From the NCBI GenBank assembly GCA_028286395.1, contig JAQBRS010000001.1:61650-125649 (forward strand): a DNA stretch of 64,000 bases, in the 5' to 3' direction. The translations under genes were made by a program, and so were the position numbers. The notes below the pieces were generated by a model. It was not told where the DNA came from. It saw only the letters and a program-made list of their open reading frames with translations, and did no database searches. Below, one piece after another: positions 8,654-16,730 of this stretch. Position 1 is the first letter of the stretch. Every line of letters starts with the position of its first letter. Source of the stretch: Candidatus Saccharimonadota bacterium (GTDB lineage: Bacteria > Patescibacteriota > Saccharimonadia > Saccharimonadales > Saccharimonadaceae).

Positions 8654-9309
8654 TACGTTTCGTATTCGCTGGTGGCAACAGAATCGTCGATTGAAAAGTC
8701 GGCGATTTTTGTTCGGCGAAGCCCAGTACAATACGCGCCTGTTCCAAGTGCTTTTCCCAAGTCTTCAGCCAGCGTACGAATATACGTTCCGCTGCTGACG
8801 TGTACACGAATCTTAACCTCGGGGTACGTGTAATCAATGAGGTCTAAACTAAAAATTGTCACAGTACGCACGGGCATCTCAACCGTCTCGCCTTTACGGG
8901 CAAGTTTATACGCTCGTTCGCCATTGATCTTGATGGCGCTGTAGATTGGCGGGGTTTGTTGAATGTCCCCGATGAATTGGCCTAAAGCCTCTTTAACGTC
9001 ATCGGCTGTTGGAATGGTGTCAGAAACTTCCGTCAGTTCGCCCTCTGGATCGCCCGTAGAGCTCGTCTGCCCAAGTCGTATCGTCGCTTCGTATACTTTG
9101 TCGAGTTTCGAATACGTCCCCGCGTTACGACACTCCTTGCCTGTCACGATGATCATCAAACCAGTCGCGAATGGATCGAGAGTACCGGTGTGCCCTACTT
9201 TGGCTTTCTTCCCCAGTTGCTGAGAAAGTTTTCGACGGACACGCGCAACCACGCCAAAGCTGGTCATGCCGGATGGCTTATCGATTAAAAGAACGCTGTC
9301 TTCTTGCAT
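8650..9309 (-). CDS. truB: tRNA pseudouridine(55) synthase TruB, short form
   Basis: Makes pseudouridine 55 in the T-loop of tRNAs. KPSGMTSF and the catalytic block HTGTLDPFATGLM (catalytic Asp) are intact, as are YSAIKINGERAYKLAR and SSGTYIRTLAEDLG. At 219 residues it ends after the catalytic domain and lacks the C-terminal PUA-like domain of many homologues. A TATAAT box ends 7 bases before the ATG, with no Shine-Dalgarno, so its mRNA is probably leaderless. Confidence 0.95.
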   Translation of the reverse strand: MQEDSVLLIDKPSGMTSFGVVARVRRKLSQQLGKKAKVGHTGTLDPFATGLMIIVTGKECRNAGTYSKLDKVYEATIRLGQTSSTGDPEGELTEVSDTIPTADDVKEALGQFIGDIQQTPPIYSAIKINGERAYKLARKGETVEMPVRTVTIFSLDLIDYTYPEVKIRVHVSSGTYIRTLAEDLGKALGTGAYCTGLRRTKIADFSIDDSVATSEYETY

Positions 9310-9347
9310 AGAAGCGATTATACCTTACCTCCGCCCTAAAGGAGAGA

Positions 9348-10982
9348 TTATTGCTGACCAGGGATCTTGAATTGACCAGGATCATTTGGCGTTGGCGCGG
9401 ACGGTGGAGCAGTTGGTGCCGGTGCCGCAGGAGGTTCCGGAGCAAGAATGTCACCTAGTATCTCTGGTTGTGGCGCAGGAGTTGCATCAAGTGCGTAGGC
9501 AGATCCAGCCGCAGGCGGTGCTGAGAAATCTGGCAATGCTGGTGGCATTGGAAGGCCAAGATCGGCTGGTGTTGGCGCAGGTGGTGTTACCGGCGGTTCA
9601 ATCACGAGTTCGTGACCGAATGTTCCTTCCGGTGCCTGTTCGGGAACTGGCGCAGTCTCTGGATCTTCACCACTGACGGCTTCGTCGTGCCCAAGAACGT
9701 ATGATGATGCCCCGCTTGACCCTGTTGCAGAGCTTGGCGTTTCTGTCGCAGACGGCGACGACATATACGAGTGCGTTAGAATAGTCTTATTTTGATCATT
9801 CGCTTCTTCACGGCGTTCGTCTTCGGCTGCTTGTTCAGTTGTCGCATTAAGTGTTCCGCCGAGTGTTGGTTCGGCGGTTGGTTCAGATACATATGAAAGT
9901 CCGATAGCCGGAGCAGCTTCTGGCTCAGCAACTACTTCAGGAGTTGGCGCAGGTGCTTCTACGGGCGCTACAGGCGTATCATCGTGATCAATCGCATAGG
10001 CGCCAGCAGCATGTGTGTTACCGGTGTGCTCACCAAGTGATTCGTTTGCGACTTCAACTGCCTCAGCTTGTTCGGCTGCTTTGACACGTTTATCAAGTTG
10101 CTCGAGGGTTTCACCGTCTTTGTGACTAATAGAAAGTGAGTCTTTATGTTCAGACTCTGGTTCGACTGGTGTTTCCTGAGCTTCTTCGTCTTTCGTGACA
10201 TCCAAGTTGCCAATTTCATGGGATTCTTTTAATTTCGAAGCGATTAACTGCTGGTCTGCACCGGCACCCATAAGTTGAGCGGCAACGGACATCACGCGGG
10301 AGGTCGTATGAGTGTTACTAAATCGATCCGTCTCGGCGACGATACCTGTGAGAAAGGCAGTTGAGATTTCTGCATCAAGTAACGATTTCGTTTTATCAGT
10401 CTTAAGCGCTTCCGCGAGCCCTGCGACCATTTCACTAAGGCTACTCGCCTGTTCGTCATGCCAATCGATGCCACCAAGGTTGCTGACTTGGTCGCCAGCA
10501 GTCACTGTAATAATGGCTGCGTCGTGAAGGACTTCGCCGTGTGATTCTATGGCGCTATCAAGATGCTCTTGCACGTCGACACCAAGTGCAATGACGAGCT
10601 CAACGTTGAAGTCACCTTGGCTAAACTCAAGATCGTCACTGCTAATCGTCGTTTTGTACGGCGTAATGAAGATTCTGACGCTGTCCCCTTCTACTTTGTA
10701 GCGAAGATGGTCAGCTTTTTCTTTATCGAGGGCAATAATAAAGTCGCGGAGACTATCAGTTGTTGTATCGAATGTCTTCTCTGGTTCAAGGAATGAGATC
10801 GCTGGCGGAACGTCACCACTAAAGACAGCGGTTGGGTGCTTTTCGAGCTTATCAAAGAGCAACGTGAGTCCAAGTGCAGCCGACAAAGCATCGACAGAAG
10901 GATTATTTGAAACGGTAACAAGAATATTAGTCGATGATTTTATCTTCTCGACAATCTGTTGTTTGGCTTTTATGTCGTCCAT
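9348..10982 (-). CDS. Degenerate DHH-family (NrnA-like) protein with long disordered tail
   Basis: Residues 1 to about 260 follow the DHH phosphoesterase fold. NPSVDALSAALGL stands where NPDGDALGS is expected, GIDWHDEQ where the DHH motif lies, and TGIVAETDRFSN plus SVAAQLMGAGADQ match motif IV and its helix. Most metal-binding Asp/His residues are missing, so nanoRNase or pAp-phosphatase activity is doubtful. Residues ~265-544 are Pro/Ala/Glu/Thr-rich low complexity, ending in FKIPGQQ. It lies upstream of truB, where many bacteria carry nrnA, which supports the family call. Confidence 0.65.
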   Translation of the reverse strand: MDDIKAKQQIVEKIKSSTNILVTVSNNPSVDALSAALGLTLLFDKLEKHPTAVFSGDVPPAISFLEPEKTFDTTTDSLRDFIIALDKEKADHLRYKVEGDSVRIFITPYKTTISSDDLEFSQGDFNVELVIALGVDVQEHLDSAIESHGEVLHDAAIITVTAGDQVSNLGGIDWHDEQASSLSEMVAGLAEALKTDKTKSLLDAEISTAFLTGIVAETDRFSNTHTTSRVMSVAAQLMGAGADQQLIASKLKESHEIGNLDVTKDEEAQETPVEPESEHKDSLSISHKDGETLEQLDKRVKAAEQAEAVEVANESLGEHTGNTHAAGAYAIDHDDTPVAPVEAPAPTPEVVAEPEAAPAIGLSYVSEPTAEPTLGGTLNATTEQAAEDERREEANDQNKTILTHSYMSSPSATETPSSATGSSGASSYVLGHDEAVSGEDPETAPVPEQAPEGTFGHELVIEPPVTPPAPTPADLGLPMPPALPDFSAPPAAGSAYALDATPAPQPEILGDILAPEPPAAPAPTAPPSAPTPNDPGQFKIPGQQ

Positions 10983-11075
10983 ATTTTTGTTTGTTTCTTT
11001 TTTGACGTTAAACGTACTTTTATTCGCTTACTATACCATAAGTGTTTTCACAGCGTCAACAAATGCACGTAACAC

Positions 11076-11104
11076 TTTACAATTAGTACATTTTCATCTA
11101 TAAT
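11076..11104 (+). promoter_or_regulatory. rpsT promoter
   Basis: TTTACA (11076-11081), a 17-base spacer and TATAAT (11099-11104), about 67 bases before the GTG start. Confidence 0.75.
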
Positions 11105-11171
11105 CACCCTTTGAATACATTAGTAGCTACGCAAGAAATATTTTGCATTTAAGAGAACAAAGGAAACTATA

Positions 11172-11573
11172 GTGCCAATCATCAAATCCGCTATCAAGCG
11201 AGCAAAACAAACTATCAAACGACGTGACCGTAACGTTGGTATTAAGCGTGACATCAAAGAAGCTGTCAAAGCCTTCAACGCGAACCCAAGCGCCACTACC
11301 CTTTCAAAGGCACAGAGCGAAATCGACACAGCCGTTAAAAAGAACCTCCTCGACAAGAACACTGCGTCTCGTCGTAAGGCCAACCTTTCAAAGACAGCGA
11401 AAGCTGCCGGCGTAAAGCTTGCTGGTGCTAAGAAAGCTACACCAGCTAAAACAGCTGCGAAACCAGCTACGACAAAGACTGTTGCCACAAAGAAGCCAGC
11501 TGCTGCTAAAGCTCCAGCTGCGAAAAAAGCTCCAGCGAAGGCTACTGCTAAAAAACCTGCTGCCAAGAAGTAA
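11172..11573 (+). CDS. rpsT: 30S ribosomal protein S20 with Lys/Ala-rich C-terminal tail
   Basis: The first ~85 residues are a normal S20 (MPIIKSAIKRAKQTIKRRDRN through NTASRRKANLSKTAKA). They are followed by about 48 residues made only of Ala, Lys, Pro, Thr and a few others, much like a histone H1 tail. The start is GTG with AAAGGA upstream. The tail could contact rRNA or bind nucleic acid non-specifically. The gene is monocistronic with its own promoter and terminator. Confidence 0.93.
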   Translation: MPIIKSAIKRAKQTIKRRDRNVGIKRDIKEAVKAFNANPSATTLSKAQSEIDTAVKKNLLDKNTASRRKANLSKTAKAAGVKLAGAKKATPAKTAAKPATTKTVATKKPAAAKAPAAKKAPAKATAKKPAAKK

Positions 11574-11587
11574 TTTTCTCGAAGCAA

Positions 11588-11617
11588 AAAATAACCTCCA
11601 TCTCGGAGGTTATTTTT
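11588..11617. terminator. Bidirectional terminator
   Basis: AAATAACCTCC and GGAGGTTATTT pair around ATCTC, with A-runs on one side and T-runs on the other, so it can end both rpsT and the convergent zincin-like gene. Confidence 0.85.
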
Positions 11618-12868
11618 TTATGTTTCTTGGGCCGCAAGACCCATTTCACTCATTACTTTATCGACACCGATTCGCAGTAATCCGTTTGGATTACTCACCA
11701 GTTGCTCCTTGATTGTAAGGACGGCTCTTGTTTGAATCGTCGTAACGATTGTATCTGCGTATTCAGGACTAGCTTTTAGCCTTTTCTCCTCCTGAGCTAT
11801 CGCCTCGTTTATCTTTCTTAACACGCCCTTGCCATGCCACAACGCATCGACATGCGCAACAAATAAGTCTCTGTCCCACGCTTCACCCGTGTAGGCAATC
11901 TGGGCACGTACTAGCGAACCAGCTGGATCCAAGGATTGACCTAGCAGTACATCCAGCAACTGTCTTTCTGGCAGATAGACAATATCTTCGTTCTCAGGAA
12001 GCGGCTTGCCATTTTTCTCACGAATTTCACGCGCAAATTCTTCAGTCAGCGCTTCGTTAATCCAACGTGCCGCTATTGGTGTATCAATGACTTCATACGA
12101 ACGACATAGCAAAGCATGTACAAATTCGTGTGTTAAGTTGCGAGAAAAGTGACTAACGACTTCGATAATACGATTTGAATAGTTCGCAGGATGCGTACTT
12201 TGCGCTAATACAACTTCCTGCGTGTTGCTTGGATCAAAATAAGCAGCAATGTCTTTTAGCGCTGTGTCAAAAATATCGCTAATGACCAACTTCATATTGG
12301 TTGAATCCTTTGGAAGAATGGCAATCTTGCCTTCTTCGGCTAATTCGTCTACCGCTTCGAGAAATTTTTGTAAATGAGTCGCATAGTGTTCTGCAACTAC
12401 CTTGCTACCGGCTTGTCTATCAATAATATAGTTGTGTTTCTGGGCTATATTCAAAAGCTGAGGAGTCGTTGCCTCTTGCTTAAGCCACGTTTTCCAGCTT
12501 ATTTCGGGTTCGCCTTTTGGTGTGAGCGAGCTAATGTGTTTCATCAAGAAAAGCGGAACTATCGAACTAAAATAGCGATCAACGATACCTTCACCTTTCT
12601 CATCTAAGGTATCGTATATACTGCGTATCATTTCAACTCCATCATCCGCTTTGTCGAATTGTGAACGTTCAATATTTTCAAGCGTTGCGTATTCTCGACT
12701 CTCGGCAGAATATGCGCTCATTTCGGTAACCATTTGGGCATGCGTATCCGCAGCTTGTACCGCACCATACCCAAGTACTCGCTCGCGAGCAGAGATAGTC
12801 GGCTTGGGTGGCGGCATATGTTCAAGTGATGCCTTATTTAAGGATGGGCTCTCTGAATGCTGACTCAT
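11618..12868 (-). CDS. Putative zincin-like metallopeptidase (HEFVH)
   Basis: A 416-residue protein without signal peptide or obvious membrane helix. LTHEFVHALL carries HExxH, and 20 residues later NEALTEEFAREI supplies a glutamate that could be the third zinc ligand, as in gluzincins. Downstream comes VYLPERQLLDVLLG. The same order (HELLH, then EEGLTEH, then IYVSERRFLDAI) occurs in the gene at 61276, so the two are paralogues. A cytoplasmic protease or a secreted one lacking a standard signal are both possible. Substrate unknown. Confidence 0.6.
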   Translation of the reverse strand: MSQHSESPSLNKASLEHMPPPKPTISARERVLGYGAVQAADTHAQMVTEMSAYSAESREYATLENIERSQFDKADDGVEMIRSIYDTLDEKGEGIVDRYFSSIVPLFLMKHISSLTPKGEPEISWKTWLKQEATTPQLLNIAQKHNYIIDRQAGSKVVAEHYATHLQKFLEAVDELAEEGKIAILPKDSTNMKLVISDIFDTALKDIAAYFDPSNTQEVVLAQSTHPANYSNRIIEVVSHFSRNLTHEFVHALLCRSYEVIDTPIAARWINEALTEEFAREIREKNGKPLPENEDIVYLPERQLLDVLLGQSLDPAGSLVRAQIAYTGEAWDRDLFVAHVDALWHGKGVLRKINEAIAQEEKRLKASPEYADTIVTTIQTRAVLTIKEQLVSNPNGLLRIGVDKVMSEMGLAAQET

Positions 12869-12931
12869 TCTCGTAGTGTCTCACTCGTTACGTAGATTGG
12901 AGCATATTATAGTATAAAAATATCGAAAAGT

Positions 12932-13834
12932 CTACAGCGTCCTCTCGAGAAGCGCCCGTTCAATCAGCAACCAAGGATCGCCTTTGGAGACCTTCATATC
13001 GGCGTCAGCTTGAGCGAACGAAGCTAGGATACGCGCAGCTCCCCGCGCACCAAGCCGTTTTCCGTGTCGAGCAAGTTTCTGCGCAACGTACGGGTGAATC
13101 CCAAAATCTTTTGAAGGAGTATCAGAAGCACCAGCGCTAGCAACCACTGCGAGCTGAAACGCTTGCGAAGAAAGCAGCGCAAATAACTTGTACGAATCTT
13201 CAGTCAGTTCAAGATTACGAACCATTTCGTGAACCGCTTCTCGCTTGCCTTCTAGTGCCAGTTCAAAAAGTTGAAACACATTTTCTGACGGACTGGCTTC
13301 GATGATATCGTTAATCGTTTCAGGCGTGATTGTTTCAAGGAGTGAAATCTTTTCAAGCCCGTTCGCCAGTTGCCATTGATCAAGTCCGATGCGCTCCACA
13401 ATGTGATGCGCTGATTTTTTATCCAACTTCAAACTAAGGGTTTCAGCGTGCTTCACCACCCATGCTTCGGCAATCATTTGATCACGTTCGCCCCAGACAG
13501 GAAATTCTTTCAAGTTCACGCGCTTCTTTACTTCTTTGTAGCCAGTTGTTCGTTTGTCCGGCTTCGTATCAATTAAAATAACATCAATGTCATCAGAGAT
13601 TCGATCAATCCACTCAGGAAGCTTTTCCCATACTGAACTGTTCAAAGAAAGGTCCTTAATAATCACTAACCGTTTCTCGGCGAATAACGTTCCGCCCATG
13701 AGAAGGTCAGGGATATTTTTGAGCTCAAGTGTTGTCCCGTCGATGCGTTCAGGGGTACCATCAAACGAAGCGGTGGCAGCTTTCACCGCCTGTTGAATAT
13801 CAAATGTGTTCTCTCCGGTAAACCACGTAATCAT
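12932..13834 (-). CDS. holA: DNA polymerase III delta subunit
   Basis: Delta opens the sliding clamp as part of the clamp loader. The 300-residue protein has the expected layout: an N-terminal AAA-like domain starting MITWFTGENTFDIQQAV without a working P-loop, ERLVIIKDL-type strand (KRLVIIKDLSL), and a C-terminal helical collar (SLLETITPE, FQLFELALEGKREAVHEMV). A TATACT -10 ends 7 bases before the ATG, predicting a leaderless transcript. Confidence 0.88.
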   Translation of the reverse strand: MITWFTGENTFDIQQAVKAATASFDGTPERIDGTTLELKNIPDLLMGGTLFAEKRLVIIKDLSLNSSVWEKLPEWIDRISDDIDVILIDTKPDKRTTGYKEVKKRVNLKEFPVWGERDQMIAEAWVVKHAETLSLKLDKKSAHHIVERIGLDQWQLANGLEKISLLETITPETINDIIEASPSENVFQLFELALEGKREAVHEMVRNLELTEDSYKLFALLSSQAFQLAVVASAGASDTPSKDFGIHPYVAQKLARHGKRLGARGAARILASFAQADADMKVSKGDPWLLIERALLERTL

Positions 13835-13855
13835 TATCTTCAGTATACCCGATGC

Positions 13856-14725
13856 CTACAGTACCTGACAGTACGGACAGATATGTGTCCCACGGCCAGC
13901 GACACGGAGCTTCTCGATCGTTGTCCCGCAGCGTGGGCACGGCAAGCCTTCACGTCGGAAGACACGAGCAAAGTCCATGTAACTCCCCCTCTTTCCTTCG
14001 GCGTTTACGTAATTACGATTCGATGAACCACCCTTTTCAATCGAAAGATTCATGACCCAGCGGAGTTCCGTATAGAGCTTCTCAAACTCAGCGGGCGTGA
14101 TCGTTTCAACACGTCGTTTTGGGTGAATCTTCGCACCCCACAACGATTCGTCAGCATAAATATTACCAACACCCGCAATAACTGACTGGTCTAAAATAGC
14201 CGCTTTAATACTCGTTTTCTTGCGACGTGCAAATCGATCAGCAAATTGTTTCGCGGTAAAATCTGGTTCGAGTGGCTCTGGGCCAACCTTCTTCATAAAT
14301 GGAAGATTCGGAATCTCGACAGTCGGCATCAGTTTTACCCAGCCAAACTTTCGTTGATCATTAAAGAATAGTTGCGAACCATCGTTAAACTCGATCGTCG
14401 CACGTGTTGATGTGTCGGGTAATGCATTCACCAAACTATCATTCGGATGTCCTGCACCAAACCGTGCGTCTTTATCGACATAGACCAACTGACCCGTCAT
14501 CTTCAAATGAATCACCAGTGAATAGTTGGTCGAGAGGTCGATCATCAATACTTTGGCGCGTCGTCGAATCGACGTAATCTCAGCACCAATCAAAAACTGA
14601 TTCACATCGGCGACAGTGTTCGGAAAACTTTTTGGGGTATCGCTTGAGGTACTGGTCATGGTCTTGCCAATAACAAGTTCGGAAAGTCCTCGACGGACCG
14701 TTTCTACTTCGGGTAATTCTGGCAC
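13856..14725 (-). CDS. mutM: Formamidopyrimidine-DNA glycosylase
   Basis: Removes 8-oxoguanine and formamidopyrimidines and nicks the strand. After the initiator Met come Pro2 (nucleophile) and Glu3 (PELPEVETVRRGL); the catalytic Lys is in RRRAKVLMID; the helix-two-turn-helix SVIAGVGNIYADE is intact. The C-terminal zinc finger CPRC...CPYC keeps all four cysteines. The start is GTG with AAGGAG 9 bases upstream. It is the last gene of the polA-to-mutM block. Confidence 0.96.
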   Translation of the reverse strand: MPELPEVETVRRGLSELVIGKTMTSTSSDTPKSFPNTVADVNQFLIGAEITSIRRRAKVLMIDLSTNYSLVIHLKMTGQLVYVDKDARFGAGHPNDSLVNALPDTSTRATIEFNDGSQLFFNDQRKFGWVKLMPTVEIPNLPFMKKVGPEPLEPDFTAKQFADRFARRKKTSIKAAILDQSVIAGVGNIYADESLWGAKIHPKRRVETITPAEFEKLYTELRWVMNLSIEKGGSSNRNYVNAEGKRGSYMDFARVFRREGLPCPRCGTTIEKLRVAGRGTHICPYCQVL

Positions 14726-14745
14726 AGAGGTGCGCTCCTTATAAA

Positions 14746-15357
14746 TTAGTTAGAAAGACCAAGTTTTGCGATTTGCGCACTGGCGCCAGGAATCTGATTC
14801 GTGAACAAACTTGAAAGCTGTGTGACACTAGCGTTCAATGAACCGGCTGATCCACTGCAGGTTGATGTCCATAGGTCTTTGACTGCATCAGTACCATTGT
14901 AGATCGTAAAGTCATAGACGCTTCCTGTAGCACAAATGCCGCGTGTATCATTTTTGTCGCCATCGAGTTGCTTACCTTTTGTCAGATCCGCTTTATCAAG
15001 TGCGTGAACAAATTGGTCGTATGACGCGACACTATTGCCAAGGCTTGTTTGGTCAACGACCGTGTCCAGGTAACCTGTGTACGTCTTGATCGTTCGGTCG
15101 TTCGCCGAGATATCAATCTTGTATGAGCGGAATTTCTCGTCAGCCACGATTGGTCCACGAACGGTCATAGTGACGCTTCGACCAACTGATGTATTCAAGA
15201 GTGCGTCACGACTCACGTCGACAACTGCCGTTGAACTACTTGATGAACCTGAGAAGAATACAACCCGCGCTAGCGACACTAATGCCGTGATTGCGATAAT
15301 GATAACGACGATGACGAGGATGATCGGAAGTACGCGTGAGGTTCTGTAATTAGCCAT
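14746..15357 (-). CDS. Hypothetical membrane-anchored protein
   Basis: A 203-residue protein with one N-terminal transmembrane helix (ILVIVVIIIAITALVSLARVV, about 13-33), then a Ser-rich linker and an external domain with two cysteines (GICATG and STCSGS) that may form a disulfide. No family recognised. It lies 18 bases after dut and 20 bases before mutM in the same direction, so it is probably in their operon, although its job looks like an envelope role rather than DNA repair. Confidence 0.6.
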   Translation of the reverse strand: MANYRTSRVLPIILVIVVIIIAITALVSLARVVFFSGSSSSSTAVVDVSRDALLNTSVGRSVTMTVRGPIVADEKFRSYKIDISANDRTIKTYTGYLDTVVDQTSLGNSVASYDQFVHALDKADLTKGKQLDGDKNDTRGICATGSVYDFTIYNGTDAVKDLWTSTCSGSAGSLNASVTQLSSLFTNQIPGASAQIAKLGLSN

Positions 15358-15375
15358 AGTTTAACCTTAGTAGCT

Positions 15376-15822
15376 TTACGCTTTCTTGTCAAATCCAGTG
15401 CTCCCAAATCCACCGCTTCCACGAGTCGTTTCAGACAGGTCTTCGGTAACTTGCCACGAGATTTTCTCAAACTTAGTCACAAGCAGCTGGGCGATACGCA
15501 TGTCAGGTTCAATTTCAAATGCCTCTTGTCCTAAGTTAATAACGAGAATGTTCAACTCTCCACGATAGTCGGCATCAATTGTGCCAATGCCATTCACCAT
15601 GGTGATGCCGTGCTTAATGCTCAGTCCGCTTCGAGCACGAATTTGCATTTCGTAACCTTCGGGAATCTCAAATGCCAAGCCGGTCGGTACCATGGCGCGT
15701 TCCAGTGGTTGCAATATCATCGGGGCCTCAAGACAAGCGTGAATATCCATGGCGGCCGCTTGATCAGTTTGGTACGCAGGGAGTGTTGCGTTTGAATTAA
15801 TTTTTTTGACTTTGACTTCCAT
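15376..15822 (-). CDS. dut: Deoxyuridine 5'-triphosphate nucleotidohydrolase
   Basis: Trimeric dUTPase hydrolysing dUTP to dUMP. All five motifs are visible in the 148 residues: AAAMDIHAC, RSGLSIKHGI, GTIDADYRGEL, RIAQLLVTK, and the C-terminal P-loop-like RGSGGFGSTG that closes over the substrate. It abuts the HAD gene and follows polA and the NADAR gene, fitting a unit for keeping uracil and damaged bases out of DNA. Confidence 0.96.
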   Translation of the reverse strand: MEVKVKKINSNATLPAYQTDQAAAMDIHACLEAPMILQPLERAMVPTGLAFEIPEGYEMQIRARSGLSIKHGITMVNGIGTIDADYRGELNILVINLGQEAFEIEPDMRIAQLLVTKFEKISWQVTEDLSETTRGSGGFGSTGFDKKA

Positions 15823-16236
15823 TTACTTGCTCTCCTCTAGGATTTTTTTGATCGCCACGATTGATTCAGGCACATTCACATACGTAAATGTTTTCATACC
15901 GAGCGTTTCCGCGACGGCCGTAAACGCGGGAACGTCGTCAATGAATAAGCACTCGTCAGGACGCACTGCTAATTTCTCGGCAGTCATTATATACATTTCT
16001 GGTGCAGGCTTGTCCCAGCCTACTTCACCCGATGCCACGACAACATCAAATAGTTCATCGAGTTCACCGGGATTAAATCGTTGGTCGAGTGAATAACGAC
16101 TCGGCACATTTGTCATCATCCCCAGTTTATACTGCCCTTTTAACTCTTTTACGAGTTCGAGGGTTTGCTCGATTTTCGTGCCCCGCATAATATCGAGGAC
16201 GACACCAAAACAATCAAAGATAACGGCTTTTATCAC
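15823..16236 (-). CDS. HAD-superfamily hydrolase, minimal (no cap domain)
   Basis: Motif I is FDCFGVVLD, motif II the Thr of MMTN, motif III the Lys of GWDKPAPE, and motif IV FIDDVPAF, so the phosphatase core is complete. The protein has only 137 residues because motif II follows motif I after some 35 residues; the usual subfamily I cap of about 70 residues is absent. Where the general acid Asp is expected (DxD) there is Phe. It overlaps the NADAR stop by 4 bases. Substrate unknown. Confidence 0.75.
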   Translation of the reverse strand: MIKAVIFDCFGVVLDIMRGTKIEQTLELVKELKGQYKLGMMTNVPSRYSLDQRFNPGELDELFDVVVASGEVGWDKPAPEMYIMTAEKLAVRPDECLFIDDVPAFTAVAETLGMKTFTYVNVPESIVAIKKILEESK

Positions 16237-16730
16237 GCAACTAACTGCTTCCTAAGTTTTTCGCGAACATGCATCAAAATGAGTCCCAGGTGATTCTCGC
16301 CGTTGTCACTTCCGATTGGGTCAACTCCCCAGAAATGATCACCCCAGTCATTACCCTCCACTAATAGTTCGTCACCAGTCGCAATCAACATATCAAGGAG
16401 ATCCGGATTAGCGATAAACTTCCGCCTCACTACCTCTTCCATAACAGCCAGCTTCATTGGGTTACCCCATCCAACCCGCAACGGCTCACCTGCTTCAATC
16501 AATTCATGGGCGAAGTTCTTTGCGGCAATACCATCGTATTCTTCCTCTAATGCACGTTTCTGGACAGTCATATGCGCAACTTGCTGATGCGTGGCCGTGT
16601 CTGTGAATTTAGCAGCCTGGTATGCATGTTCGGACGTCAGCGCATACGTATTTTGGTTCGTCAAAATCGTATACTTCAATGGCTTCATGTTGCTTAGAAA
16701 AAAATGTTCACCACGAAATTGTTCGATCAT
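16233..16730 (-). CDS. NADAR family protein (YbiA-like)
   Basis: NADAR proteins cleave N-glycosidic bonds of ADP-ribose-type substrates; members remove ADP-ribose from guanine in DNA or act on riboflavin intermediates. Signature parts in the 165 residues: FRGEHFFLSNM, SEHAYQAAKF, VVRRKFIANPDL, LLVEGNDWGDHFWG and NHLGLILMHVREKL. It overlaps both polA (ATGA, 4 bases) and the HAD gene (4 bases), so it is translated with them. That context suggests DNA or nucleotide repair rather than flavin metabolism. Confidence 0.85.
   Translation of the reverse strand: MIEQFRGEHFFLSNMKPLKYTILTNQNTYALTSEHAYQAAKFTDTATHQQVAHMTVQKRALEEEYDGIAAKNFAHELIEAGEPLRVGWGNPMKLAVMEEVVRRKFIANPDLLDMLIATGDELLVEGNDWGDHFWGVDPIGSDNGENHLGLILMHVREKLRKQLVA

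Noticed and set aside
8118-8798. 226-residue plus-strand ORF
   Set aside because: It is the +1 frame of the VirB6-like gene and runs into truB; no domain or start signal.
11120-11587. Minus-strand ORF with hydrophobic Ala/Phe stretches over rpsT
   Set aside because: It is the antisense of the Lys/Ala-rich S20 tail, which creates a false membrane-like pattern.
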